Positions 41,056-50,570 of a stretch of 64,000 bases of DNA are shown piece by piece. The stretch's first letter is position 1; each line of letters opens with the position of its first letter. This DNA comes from Candidatus Fredericiella danica. Its GTDB lineage: Bacteria > Chloroflexota > Anaerolineae > Caldilineales > Caldilineaceae. The notes below the pieces were generated by a model. That model searched no databases and was not told the origin of the DNA. It saw only the letters and a list, made by a program, of their open reading frames with translations. The stretch is taken from the NCBI GenBank assembly GCA_016713335.1, contig JADJPH010000011.1, positions 1 to 64,000 of the forward strand, read 5' to 3'. The translations under genes were made by a program, and so were the position numbers.

Positions 41056-42291
41056 GTGAGTGCTCCCATCCTCTGCCCGCATTGCGGGCACAGCAATCAA
41101 CCCCAATCTGCATTCTGCAGCCGGTGCGGCGCAAGTCTGCGTAGCGAATCGGCGCCACCGCCGCGTCCAAGTCCGGCGCCGCCACCCGAGTCGAGCGGAC
41201 AGCCGTTGCCCGGTGAGGAAGAGATGGACTTTGAATCATCCTTTGAACCGGAAGATGAGGAACTGGAGGATGAAGAGCAGACGCTTGACGCCGGCATCTC
41301 CGCTGCCAATGAAGTAGTTTCCGCGCCGGGCAGATTGGTCAGCGGCGTACAGGGCCTGCTGGAGCCGATCCGCGTCGCCACTGCGCCCGGCGAAGGGGAT
41401 CAGGAGCAGAGTCCGCCTCCTCCAACTACCGGCTATGACCCGGATCAACTGCGTCGAGTCCGGACGCTGCTGGCCGAAGAGCCCCTCATCGCCGGCGCCA
41501 CGCGCTCGCCCTCACACCAACAGACATCACTGTGGATGCCCTGGGTTTTTCTGCTGATCGGCGTTGCGGTCGCCGTGCCAATTCTCTTCCAGTGGGCGCG
41601 TCCGCTCGGCCAGGCGCGCCAGTGGCCGGGCGTTGCGGAAGCGTTTTCCGCCATCAACAGGCTACAGAACGGTGATACTGTCCAGGTGCTTTGGGCCTAT
41701 GATCCCGCAACAGCCGGAGAACTCGATCTCCTGGCCGCACCGTTGGTGCAGCACATGCTCGACAAAGGTGCGCGGCTGGAGATCATCAGTCTGCTCCCCA
41801 ATGGACCCGCCACCGCACGCCGGCTGGTATCCGGCGTGCGCCGGATTCGCAGCCAGGAGCCGGGGATAACCCTTGATCAATCGCCGATCGACGCGCGCTT
41901 TGTTCCCGGCGGCGCCATGGTGCTCCCGGCGTTCGGGGCGACGCCTGCTGCGTTGGCCGTCGTCTTTGGTGCACAAGCCGAAGATGTGCAAGCCTGGCTT
42001 GAACTGGTGGCGCCGCGGAACCGCACGCCGGTTGTTGCCGTGACTGCCGCCGGCGCCGATCCTGTGTTGCGGCCCTACCTGGATAGTGGTCAGTTGAAGG
42101 GGCTTGTCAGTGGTTTCGATGGGGCCGCCAGTTACTCCAGACTGCTCTATGCGACCACGGGCCAGCCGCCAAATCAACTCCAACTGGCGCAGCAGTTGGT
42201 CGGGCAGAATTTCGCGTTGATTGCATTCCTTGCCTTGATCGTAACCGGCAATCTTGTCGCCGCACTGACGACAGGAAGACGCCATGAATAG
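41056..42291 (+). CDS. Zinc-ribbon membrane protein of the MutL-like cluster
   Basis: 411 residues, GTG start. N-terminal zinc ribbon CPHCGHSNQPQSAFCSRCGA (C-x2-C-x10-C-x2-C), then an acidic Pro-rich linker (EDEELEDEEQ), a membrane helix near 155-175 (WVFLLIGVAVAVPILFQWA), an extracytoplasmic alpha/beta domain (VLWAYDPATAGELDLLAAPLVQHMLDKGARLEII), and a C-terminal helix (FALIAFLALIVTGNLVAAL). The alpha/beta part recalls GldG/DUF4350-like modules, but the likeness is only structural impression. The topology suggests a cytosolic ribbon coupled to an outer domain. Overlaps the next gene by eight bases. Confidence 0.65.
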   Translation: MSAPILCPHCGHSNQPQSAFCSRCGASLRSESAPPPRPSPAPPPESSGQPLPGEEEMDFESSFEPEDEELEDEEQTLDAGISAANEVVSAPGRLVSGVQGLLEPIRVATAPGEGDQEQSPPPPTTGYDPDQLRRVRTLLAEEPLIAGATRSPSHQQTSLWMPWVFLLIGVAVAVPILFQWARPLGQARQWPGVAEAFSAINRLQNGDTVQVLWAYDPATAGELDLLAAPLVQHMLDKGARLEIISLLPNGPATARRLVSGVRRIRSQEPGITLDQSPIDARFVPGGAMVLPAFGATPAALAVVFGAQAEDVQAWLELVAPRNRTPVVAVTAAGADPVLRPYLDSGQLKGLVSGFDGAASYSRLLYATTGQPPNQLQLAQQLVGQNFALIAFLALIVTGNLVAALTTGRRHE

Positions 42292-43063
42292 CCTGCTGGG
42301 CCAGGCTGACCTGGCGGTGCTATTGGGGACGTGGGTTGGCATTGTGGTTGGCCTGCTGATCTTTAGCGCCATCTTCGGCGATCACTGGCTGGCCCGCCTT
42401 GGCCAGCACATTCTCGTCGGGGTCGCTTTGGGCTACGCGGCTGTCGTGACCTGGCAGGCAATGTTCGCGCTCTCCTTTGTACAGGGATTGCTGGCCAATC
42501 CCGCGGGAGACATCATACAGTGGATCCCGATTGTGCTGGCGCTGTTGCTGGTGATTGCCGGCGGCGAGCGGATCTTGATGCAGGGCGAGGGCGGCGCCGG
42601 TTCGGGCTCGCGCCGGTGGTTGCGCTGGCTGGGCGTCGCACCCGCGGGTTTGCTGATCGCTGCGGGCATTGCGATCGCCAGTCTGGGTGTACTGCAGGGC
42701 ACGCTACTCCCGCAATTCTGGCGCGCGGCGCAGACGGGTTTCCAATGGCGCGCCGCACCGGAACCCTTTCTCACCGGTATTTTGACGCTGCTCATTACCG
42801 TCAGCGCACTCATCTACTTTGGCGTAGATCCGGATCGCCACCTGTCCCGCCAACCCAGGTGGATCGCGAGTTTCATCCGCGGCTGGATCTGGTTTGGGCA
42901 ACGGGCAGTCTGGTTGGCCGCAGGCGCGATTTTTGCCCGTCTGATCGTTTCACGCAGCAGCCTCTTCATCGCGTTTGTCGAGGGGATCGTTGCGTCGTTC
43001 ATGACGACAGGGATCGGAAACACAATCTTAACATGGTGGCAAATGATCACAGGGGCGCTTTGA
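42284..43063 (+). CDS. Multi-helix membrane protein of the MutL-like cluster
   Basis: 259 residues with about seven predicted helices, for example VLLGTWVGIVVGLLIFSAIF, HILVGVALGYAAVVTWQAMF, WIPIVLALLLVIAGGERILM and APAGLLIAAGIAIASLGVL. Unknown family. Its stop overlaps the start of the MutL-like gene (TGATG), indicating translational coupling with a cytosolic ASKHA-fold partner. Confidence 0.65.
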   Translation: MNSLLGQADLAVLLGTWVGIVVGLLIFSAIFGDHWLARLGQHILVGVALGYAAVVTWQAMFALSFVQGLLANPAGDIIQWIPIVLALLLVIAGGERILMQGEGGAGSGSRRWLRWLGVAPAGLLIAAGIAIASLGVLQGTLLPQFWRAAQTGFQWRAAPEPFLTGILTLLITVSALIYFGVDPDRHLSRQPRWIASFIRGWIWFGQRAVWLAAGAIFARLIVSRSSLFIAFVEGIVASFMTTGIGNTILTWWQMITGAL

Positions 43064-44304
43064 TGGCGGATGCGGCGGGCGCAGAAGCGCAAACCACTCA
43101 CGAAGGCTTGCCAACCTCAGCCGCCGGTGATGAAGGCAGCATCCTCGCGCTCGGCGTTGATACCAATCTGGTGCGCGCATGCCTGCTAGAGCCGGTCGGT
43201 GGCGTCTATCGTCTGGCGGCGTGGCAGCAGGCCCCGCTCGATGACGCCGATCTAGCAATCGTGAGCGCAGAACTGCTGCAACGCATGTCGGTGCGCCTGC
43301 ATCGCGTGCTGTGGAGCGAGCGGGATCGTTCACCGCTGATCGCCAGTGACGACAGGGTTCGCTATCCGCCCTTAAGCCAGGTTGCCGTCGCCGCCAGTCC
43401 GCGATCACATGTTCGGGTTTGGTTGGCCGGATTGGCCGCCAACGGCAGCCTCGCTGCTGCGCAAAATGCGCTCAGCGCCTGCCCCGCACAGATCATTGGG
43501 GTCACTGCCTACTCCGCAAATCTTCAAATCGGTGAATTGGCCGACACCCTGGCCATGGCCACACCGGAACTGATTGTGCTTGTCGGCGGATTCGACAACC
43601 CGGATGCCGAGACGCATCAACCCATCTTTGAGCTGGCGCGAATCTTCGGCCAGGCGTTGACTCGCACCGCGCCGGCGCAACGCCCTGCCATCGTCTATGC
43701 AGGCAATCGCTGGGCAAGCCCGCGCGTCGTGGATATCCTGCAGAGCGCCGCAGGGACCAAGATGGAAGCGCTCGAAAATGTCCTGCCTGCGCCCGATACG
43801 TATCAGAGCACAGGGCTGATCCAGGCGGTCAATTTTCAGTACTGGCGCTTAAGCCGGCGCATCGAAGGCATCAAAGACCTCACCCGCTGGGTGACCAGCC
43901 CTGCGCACATCACCACCCTGGAAGGCACTTTCTCCCAACTGATCAGGGTCTGGATGGAAACCAATAGCCTGGGTTATCTGCATGGTCTCTACGCTGCCCC
44001 TGCCTGGTGGCTACACATCTGGGCGCAGCGTGACCGGCCGGAACTCCAGGCACGCTACATCGCACCGCGCACCCGCCTGCCTGACAGCGAACGCTGGCCG
44101 CCCATCGGGCTGATCAGCGGCGAATGGCCCAATCTTGCGTTGCCCACCGCACCGAGCGTCTGGTGGGATCGGAGCGGCATGGCCGCGTTCGTAGCAAACG
44201 TAGGTCAGGTCGCCCCCCAGGCCATGCTCCAGGTGCTCCGCACCGACCTCTTCGAACAGCGCACCACCGACTCCGCAGCCCCACCCGCCGCCCCTCCGCG
44301 TTGA
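43063..44304 (+). CDS. MutL/GlmL-like ASKHA protein
   Basis: 413 residues. The start ATG overlaps the upstream stop. An N-terminal ASKHA phosphate-1 strand (ILALGVDTNLVRACLLE) is followed by a typical MutL layout, with PELIVLVGGFDN as phosphate-2, RPAIVYAGNRWASPRVVDIL, and ENVLPAPDTY, all in the places of the glutamate mutase MutL/GlmL family. The phosphate-1 motif is weaker than in true GlmL (no G-S-T). No glutamate mutase or other B12 gene is near; instead the partners are four membrane or anchored proteins. A role as an energy-dependent component of a membrane complex is inference. Confidence 0.75.
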   Translation: MADAAGAEAQTTHEGLPTSAAGDEGSILALGVDTNLVRACLLEPVGGVYRLAAWQQAPLDDADLAIVSAELLQRMSVRLHRVLWSERDRSPLIASDDRVRYPPLSQVAVAASPRSHVRVWLAGLAANGSLAAAQNALSACPAQIIGVTAYSANLQIGELADTLAMATPELIVLVGGFDNPDAETHQPIFELARIFGQALTRTAPAQRPAIVYAGNRWASPRVVDILQSAAGTKMEALENVLPAPDTYQSTGLIQAVNFQYWRLSRRIEGIKDLTRWVTSPAHITTLEGTFSQLIRVWMETNSLGYLHGLYAAPAWWLHIWAQRDRPELQARYIAPRTRLPDSERWPPIGLISGEWPNLALPTAPSVWWDRSGMAAFVANVGQVAPQAMLQVLRTDLFEQRTTDSAAPPAAPPR

Positions 44305-44529
44305 TCCATTCCCGCCGCACGAACTAACTGCCAACGCGGAGTTCGCATCTCCGCGTTGATCATTTTCCCCCCGCCCCCAACTACCAACGCGGAGTCGCGG
44401 AGGAAACGCTGAGAGGAAAGAGCAGCAAGATCGGAATCTAGCAGACAACACTCGAGCACAAAGCGGTCAACACTAGACGCGACATAGACAACATCGACAC
44501 CATAGCGGGAAATTTCCCAGGAGAATATT
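44305..44529. other. Intergenic 'acgcggag' repeat tract
   Basis: Contains repeated units around ccgcgttgat and acgcggag at 44299-44304, 44334-44360 and 44387-44402, in both orientations (for example acgcggagttcgcatctccgcgt, a hairpin). No T-run and no gene. The same word family occurs near 50525. Confidence 0.5.
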
Positions 44530-45154
44530 GTGGTCAAAAACGAGATTGCTTCCAGACAGGTCAAACGTGCTGACACTGATTACCCCATTCATCCCTTGCT
44601 GATCGAGCGCTGGAGCCCGCGCTCCTTTGATTCCCAGCCCGTCGAACCTGCGAAACTACGGTCAATCTTGAGGCAGCGCGTTGGTCCGAATCCAGCGGAA
44701 ACGGCCAACCCTGGCACTCATTATTGCCACGCACGAAGACCCGGCAACCCATGAAAACTCGAGTCAACCTTGGTGGATGCGAATCGCGAATGGGCAAAAA
44801 ACCGCACCGGTGTTGATGCTGGCAGTGGCCAAACTGACACGCGGCAATGATAAGCCAAACCACCACGCGTTGTATGACCTTGGTCTCGGCGTGCAGAACC
44901 TTGTTGTGCAAGCCACTGCGCTGGACCTCTTCGTGCACCAGATGGCGGGATTCTCACCGGAGCGCGCCCGTGAACTCTTCCAGATTCCGGACGACCATGA
45001 GCCGGTAACGATGATCGCGCTGGGCTATCTGGGTGATCCCGATCAACTCTCCGACCAGCGCCGGGAACTGGAACTGGCGCCGCGCACCCGCAAGCCGCTG
45101 CGCGAATTTGTCCACGGCGGCGTCTGGGGCGAACCCGCAGAACTCGTGAAGTAG
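44530..45154 (+). CDS. Nitroreductase family protein, broken by several frameshifts
   Basis: FMN-dependent nitroreductase of about 205 residues. Readable pieces in order: DYPIHPLLIERWSPRSFDSQPVEP, then EAARWSESSGNGQPW in the second frame, IIATHEDPATHE in the third, LESTLVDANREWAK in another, and from TAPVLMLAVAKLTRG to VHGGVWGEPAEL without further breaks. Each fragment matches the expected order of the family (NxQPW FMN loop, HALYDLGLGVQNLVVQATAL helix, MIALGYLGDP). Four shifts within about 130 bases (44670-44810) either mark a poor stretch of sequence or a young pseudogene. Confidence 0.75.
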
Positions 45155-45251
45155 CCCCTTTTCGTTTGGCTTTCACCTGGCTGGCGCCTCACCAGCCAGG
45201 TATTGCCCACCCTTTTTGGCGTCTTTGGCCCCTTCGTGGTTAAATCGCGCG

Positions 45252-47101
45252 ATGATGCCGCCGCTGGCGGTTTGACCCAACCCTGATTCTATTGCTTGCC
45301 TTGTGTTTGCCCGTGCTGGACCGCTCTTTGCACCCGGCTACTTTTGACGCATGATGGCAGGCACACTGTCTTCTACCTGGTGCATTTTGATGCAAGCATC
45401 CGCGATGGGGCATGGTGGCAAGTGTTGGGCAATGCATCACATCCAGGGCTATGGATATCCCACCTTTCTGATCCAGGCGCCGCTGGGCCTGTACCTTGCC
45501 GAAATCTTTGTGCTGTTAGGCGCCGGCTTCACGTTGGCCGCAAAACTCGCCTGGAGCGTGGGCGTGCTGGCAGGGGCATGGGGCGCCTATGCCCTGGTGC
45601 GTCACTGGCTTACACGGGGTGCAATGCCAGACGTCCCAATCGGGCCGGAAGAACGCACTGGATACGGATCCCGCGATGCCGCCATCTCCTTTGCGGCTGT
45701 CACCGCCGGACTGCTCTATACCTACTTTCCCTATCACATTGCCGACCTGTACGTACGCGGCGCATTGAACGACGCACTGCTCCTGGGATGGCTACCCTGG
45801 CTCTTTCTTGTCTTTGATCGGCTCCTGCTTGGCGGTGCGACGCCAGGATGGACGCGGCGACTTGGCATCGCCATGCTGGTGCTTGCCGGCACGCTGCTGA
45901 CCCACACCTTTGCCCTGCTGTCGATTGCGCCTTTATTGGTAACCTTTGTGCTCTTCCGCTTGGCATTTATCTGGCGCGCAGGCGGATTTCCCTGGCGCAC
46001 AATTTTGTTGGCCGCCGCCGGCGGTGCGGGGGCACTGCTCTTGACGTCGATTTTCTTGATCCCACTATTGACTGAAGGTCGCTACCTTCAGCAACAGGTC
46101 TACGTCAGCAACACCTATGACTTCCGGAATCACTTCGTTCAGATTGGTCAGTTTTTTAGCCCCTACTGGGGGTTCGGTTACTCAGATGATCCGATTGGCG
46201 CCAATGACGGCATGCCTTTTCAATTGGGCGCGCTGCTCATCCTCTTTGCTGTCGTCGCACCATTTGTGGGGCTGCGTCGCCAGGCCAGGCTGCGGGCAGA
46301 GATGGGCTACCTCTGGGGAATGGGACTCGCACTGCTCTTCGTCATGTCCCCGCTCGCGCAGCCGCTCTGGGAAGCGGCGCCGGCGCTGGCGGTCATCCAG
46401 TTTCCCTGGCGCTTCCTTGCCCTGGCGGGGTTCCTCTTCAGCCTATTGGCCGCCGTTGTGGCCTGGAATCTGTTGCCCTTGCATGTACCAGAGATCCGGC
46501 CGCCAACGCAGACTGCGGAAGGGCTGTTGGTCGTGGCCTTGCTGGGCATCTATGCCAGCACGCCCTATATCAGGGCGAATCTATCGCCGGTCGAGCCGTG
46601 GCGGGAAGATGGCCGGGCGATCATTGCGTTTGAGAACGAGCACCCCGACATGATTGCGTACACGGAGTGGGTCAAACAACCGTTCATCAAGACCCCCATG
46701 AGCGCCGATTATCTTTCCCCTGACTACGCAGAGCACAATGGCAGCGCCGGTCCGCTGACGCGCCTCCAAATCATCAGCGGGCAAGGGATGGTGACGAGCC
46801 AATATAGCCGTGGGTCCAGCAGCGGCGGCGTGGTGCAGATGGCTACGCCCGGCGAAGTACGCATCAATGAGTTTTACTTTCCGGGTTGGCAGGTGACTAT
46901 CGACGGGCAGCCAGTTACGGCCTGGCGGGCGGATCCGATGGGCGTGATTGCGGTCGACGGCCGGCAGGCGAACACCGGATCGATGCGCGCTTTGGCACAA
47001 CCCAGCCGCGCACAGTGGGAGCGCTGATCTCCGGCATCACGCTGCTTTGTGCCCTGGCGCTGATTTTCTGGCCCATCCGACGCCGGGAGGTGAGCCAATG
47101 A
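45252..47101 (+). CDS. Large membrane protein, 6-pyruvoyl-tetrahydropterin-synthase-related type (frameshifts)
   Basis: About 615 residues when joined, the PTPS_related/GT-C-like membrane family. The start near 45252 is tentative. N-terminal pieces FDPTLILLLALCLPVLD, then YFWTHDGRHTVFYLVHFDASIRDG, then WAMHHIQGYGYPTFLIQAPLG lie in three frames, as expected for the conserved acidic loop after helix 1. The long middle part carries about ten helices. After VAVDGRQ another shift near 46960 leads to AGEHRIDARFGTTQPRTVGALISG and a last helix. The C-terminal outer domain (FYFPGWQVTIDGQPV) is the sugar- or lipid-facing domain typical of these proteins. Stop overlaps tsaD. Confidence 0.7.
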
Positions 47102-48179
47102 CGCGCATTCTGGCGATCGAAACAAGCTGCGATGAGACGGCGGCGGCCGTGGTCGAGGATGGCCGCTATGTCCTCAGCAACGTCATTGCCACCCAGATCG
47201 AACTTCACCGCCGGTTTGGCGGCGTCTTTCCCGAAGTGGCGAGCCGCCAGCACGTCCTGGCCATTCAACCGGTGATCGCCCAGGCGATGGTGGAAGCAGG
47301 GATCGACGGCGTGGCGCAGGTCGATGCGGTAGCCGTGACGCATGGCCCCGGATTGGCGGGCAGCCTGCTCGTCGGCGTCAACGCCGCGAAGGGTCTCGCC
47401 TTTGCTGCCGGGTTGCCGCTTTTGCCGATCAATCACTGGAAGGGGCATGTATACTCCAACTGGGCCGAGTTGCTGGCGCGTGGGGCCGGTGGCTGCCGAT
47501 CGCTTTCCGACGCTCGTCCTCCTGGTTTCCGGTGGCCACACGGAGCTCGTGCTGATGGCGGCGCATGGCGTCTACCGCCGGCTTGGCGGCACCCTGGATG
47601 ACGCCGCAGGCGAGGCCTTTGACAAGGTGGCCAGATTGCTCGAACTGGGATTCCCCGGCGGGCCCTGCCATTCAGCAGGCGGCAGTAGATGGCGATCCAC
47701 ACAGTTTCGAACTGCCACGCGCGTTGCGTCACGACAGCGGGCATCGCTTTGATTTCAGCTTTTCCGGTCTGAAGACTGCGGCGCTCAATCTGACCAAACG
47801 CCTGCGCGCCGAGGGCAGAAATCTGGAAGATCCACAGTTGCGCGCAGACCTCGCGGCATCATTCCAACAGGCGGTCGTCGACGTACTGGTGGGTAAAACC
47901 ATCGATGCGGCGCTGCACTTTGGTGTACGGCAGGTCTGCATCTGTGGTGGCGTCAGCGCAAATGCTGCGCTCCGGGCATCGGCGCAGGCGCGCTGCAACG
48001 AACTCGGCCTGCCCCTGTATATCCCACCCTTTGCCCTTTGCACCGACAATGCCGCCATGATTGGCGCAGCCGCGTTCCACCGCTGGCAAGCCCAGCCGGA
48101 ACTGGGCCGCGACCTGACCGTCGATGTTGTCGCAAACCTGCCGTTGACGAGTGATGAATTGACACCCGTACTGAACTAG
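47098..48179 (+). CDS. tsaD: tRNA N6-threonylcarbamoyladenosine transferase TsaD (two frameshifts)
   Basis: Essential tRNA t6A enzyme, about 360 residues when joined. Begins MTRILAIETSCDETAAAVVE, the family signature, with GGVFPEVASRQHV and the metal motif in NHWKGHVYSNW (one His earlier in the chain completes it). A break near 47485 leads to FPTLVLLVSGGHTELVLM and GEAFDKVARLL; a second near 47660 leads to AIQQAAVDGDP, FDFSFSGLKTAALN and GGVSANAALR, then CTDNAAMIGAAAFHRW. All motifs are present, so the breaks are most likely errors. Confidence 0.94.
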
Positions 48180-48191
48180 AAAGCAGCGATC

Positions 48192-49180
48192 ATGGTGGCA
48201 ACTGAACCGACCCTCCGGAAAAGCCCGTACATCTTTATCCTTCGCACGGCCGCAGCCGAATTGCTCTTTACGTTTCTCCTGCTTGGCGTCGCGTTACCCA
48301 TTTCTACGCGCCGCCTCTACGAAGCGTCACCTTCCGGTAGCTTCCTTTCATTTGATCTATTGGTGGTGTTCATCTTCACGATCTTACAGGTGCTTATCAT
48401 TGTGGCGGTCTTTCTATCCTGGTACTTCCCGACCTACACGATTGGTGATCGCGAGCTGCGCTGGCGCCGCAACTTCTTGAATGCCGAAGCGACACTGGTC
48501 AAGACCCAGGAGATTCAGGGGATCGAAGTCAAACAGGGTTGGCTGGCGCGACGTCTTGACTACGGCTCCCTGATCTTAAAAACGTCTAGCGCAGAGATCC
48601 GCTTACGAAACCTGCCGCGGCCCGTGCAACTTGCGGACCACCTCGACAGCAGTATGACCGCCGCGCAGGCGCGTCAGGCGGCGCCGCTGGATCGCCCGTT
48701 GCCCGCCCTGATTGCGGAGGGGGAAGGGCAATATGCCGAATTCAAGGCGAGCCTGATGTGGGATTACCGGCGCCAGTCCGTGAACAAGGATCTCTACGAG
48801 CCGGTGATGAAGAATCTTGTTGCATTTATGAATACGGCCGGCGGCGTGCTTGTGATCGGGGTTGCCGACGACGGCCAGATCCTGGGGATCGAGCAGGATT
48901 TGAGCACGCTCAAAGAAGCCCAATGTGGACGGCTTTGAGAATATCTTCAACATGGCATTTGGCAGCATGGCCGGTGCAGAAACCGGCAATACGTGCAAGT
49001 GGCGTTCCCGCAGCACGCAGAAAAGACGCTCTGCGTGGTCACGGTCCACCCGGCCACGTGCCCGTCTTCCTGACCTTCCAGGGCAAAGAGGACTTTTACA
49101 TCCGTGCGGGCAACGGCAGCGTCGCCCTTTCCGTCAGCAAAGCCACGCAGTACATCGAGACACGCTTTGGGCTGGGGTGA
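48192..49180 (+). CDS. Membrane PH-like (bPH2) domain fused to Schlafen AlbA_2 domain (frameshifts)
   Basis: About 325 residues when joined. Two N-terminal membrane helices (LLFTFLLLGVALPI; LLVVFIFTILQVLIIVAVFLSW), a bacterial PH-like domain (YTIGDRELRWRRNFLNAEATLVKTQEIQGIEVKQG split over several strands), then an AlbA_2 ATP-binding domain of the Schlafen type: GEGQYAEFKASLMWD, LVAFMNTAGGVLVIGVADDGQILGIEQD. Breaks near 48918, 48990 and 49035 separate NVDGFENIFN, a QV/VAFPQ-like piece, and VFLTFQGKEDFYIRAGNGSVALSVSKA. The pairing of a membrane PH domain with AlbA_2 is unusual. Function unknown. Confidence 0.75.
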
Positions 49181-49244
49181 GGCAAGCGAAGGTTGAAACT
49201 GCGGGGAGGAAATGATCAACGCAAAGACGCAGGTGGCGGGCGTG

Positions 49245-49360
49245 ACCATCAGAGCACCATCCCATCCGTCAGAGCACCATCCCGTCTTTCAGAGCACCAT
49301 CCCGTCAGGGTGGTGATCCCCCCGTCCCACCGTCCGTCAGAGCACCATCCCGTCAGGGTG
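49245..49360. repeat. Short tandem repeat of TCAGAGCACCATCCCGTC units
   Basis: The unit cagagcaccatccc occurs four times, at about 49250, 49270, 49289 and 49338, spaced 19-20 bases for the first three. Two of the copies run into cgtcagggtggtgatcc, which is partly the inverse of the unit (caccatccc / gggtggtg), so hairpins can form. Confidence 0.75.
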
Positions 49361-49913
49361 GTGATCCTCCGCCCGCCGCGGAGGTCCCGTCGGTGTCCCC
49401 CGTCCCCGTCTGTGGGCACCAGCCCGTCAGGGTGTGTCCCCGTCCCCCGGGGGTGGTCGGGCGCGCCGCCCGCGGTGGTGTCCCCCCCCCGTCCGTCGCA
49501 GGGACCATCCGTCAGGTGGTGATCGCCCGGCCAAAGCCGGCGTCCCTGCAATCCGTGCCATCCGTGATTCAGACGGCCGCGGCTTTGGCAACGCGAACCA
49601 CTGACTCGCGTGCGTGGCTCTGCCAGGCGGCACCAGGCGTCGGCATAGCATGGTGACAATGGTCTGAACCATGATTCGTGGGATTACAGGCTGTCCAGGA
49701 TGGTCTTGCCTTTGCTCCGCCTGGCGCTGCCACACCCCTCGCCGGCGCGGGCAAATCCTGGTAATCCTTGAATCCCAAAAATCCCAGTTCAGACAGCAAA
49801 AGCCTTTGCCGCGGCCCAGCCAACCACTTACTCACGTGCGTGGCTCTGATTGACTTGCGTGGCTCTGATCGGTTGTGCCGGAAGCGCCGGCTGTCCTGTG
49901 ACCCGTTGAACGC
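49361..49913. other. Gene-free tract of degraded intergenic repeats
   Basis: About 550 bases without a supportable gene. It holds G/C runs (tccccgtcccc types), word families such as atccgtgccatccgtgattcag, and the repeated phrase gtgcgtggctctg at about 49610, 49836 and 49858. Frame usage and composition are unlike the neighbouring genes. Confidence 0.6.
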
Positions 49914-49958
49914 CAAACAAGCCACCGTGGAACGGCGCTTGCCGTTCCACGGTGGCAT
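49914..49958 (-). terminator. Terminator of the calcium-type repeat protein gene
   Basis: A perfect 15-bp stem (GCCACCGTGGAACGG at 49921-49935 with its complement at 49942-49956) is followed on the minus strand by TTGTTT, 30 bases beyond the stop of the gene at 49988. Confidence 0.75.
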
Positions 49959-49987
49959 CTTCTATTGAATTGAGCCGTCAAACCTGA

Positions 49988-50350
49988 TTACCGCCGTCCC
50001 CCCATCCCGCCACGCTGGGCGTTGCTGGCGCCGTTCTGGCTGCCGGTGCCGTCACGCAGCGGCACTTGCGTCCCCAGGTTGTCACACACGCCATCGCCAT
50101 CGGCGTCGACAAAGGCATCATTGGTATTCAGCCCGAGACCCGTGCCCTGCACCGCCGGCTGGCCACTGCCCTGGCCGAGCTGTTGCCCCGCATTGTCACA
50201 CACGCCGTCACCGTCGGCATCGACAAAATTGACACACTGCCCGGCAACTGAAGGCTGCGCTACCGGCGCATCCGCGGCAAAGGCCGCCGTGCCCATCACC
50301 ATCACCATCGCCAACGCTGCAAACACGGGAACCATCAACTTGCGAATCAT
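49988..50350 (-). CDS. Secreted protein with two thrombospondin-type-3-like calcium repeats
   Basis: 120 residues. N-terminal Sec signal (MIRKLMVPVFAALAMVMVMG, cleavage probably after AFA). The mature protein carries two nearly identical repeats, FVDADGDGVCDNAG and FVDADGDGVCDNLG, about 40 residues apart. DxDxDGxxD loops of this type bind calcium, and the Cys in each could pair. The rest is Gly/Gln/Asn-rich and disordered, ending RGGMGGRR. Its own promoter and terminator suggest independent expression. Role unknown; surface or envelope structure is likely. Confidence 0.7.
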   Translation of the reverse strand: MIRKLMVPVFAALAMVMVMGTAAFAADAPVAQPSVAGQCVNFVDADGDGVCDNAGQQLGQGSGQPAVQGTGLGLNTNDAFVDADGDGVCDNLGTQVPLRDGTGSQNGASNAQRGGMGGRR

Positions 50351-50570
50351 GTTCTGTCTCCTTGAATCTTTACTGCTCGGTTAACTCATCGATAGCCCCA
50401 TGATAGCGCCCGAGTTTGAAGGCTTTGTGAAGAGACTTTAGGGAGATCTGGTGGATGCAGGGGCACGAGAATAACCAGCTGCGATTTCTCGCCGCGTTGG
50501 CAGTTGGTGCGGGCAGAGGAAAGGAGCAACGCGGAGATGCGGAGTTTGCGCGGAGGAATGAATGCGCAGT

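Noticed and set aside
45340..45352. TGA after GYF in the large membrane protein as selenocysteine
   Set aside because: Adding one G gives the expected GYFWTHDGRH sequence in the next frame, so an indel explains it better.
49245..49360. CRISPR array
   Set aside because: The repeat unit is about 14-18 bases, spacers are only 5-6 bases or absent, and there are no cas genes in the window.
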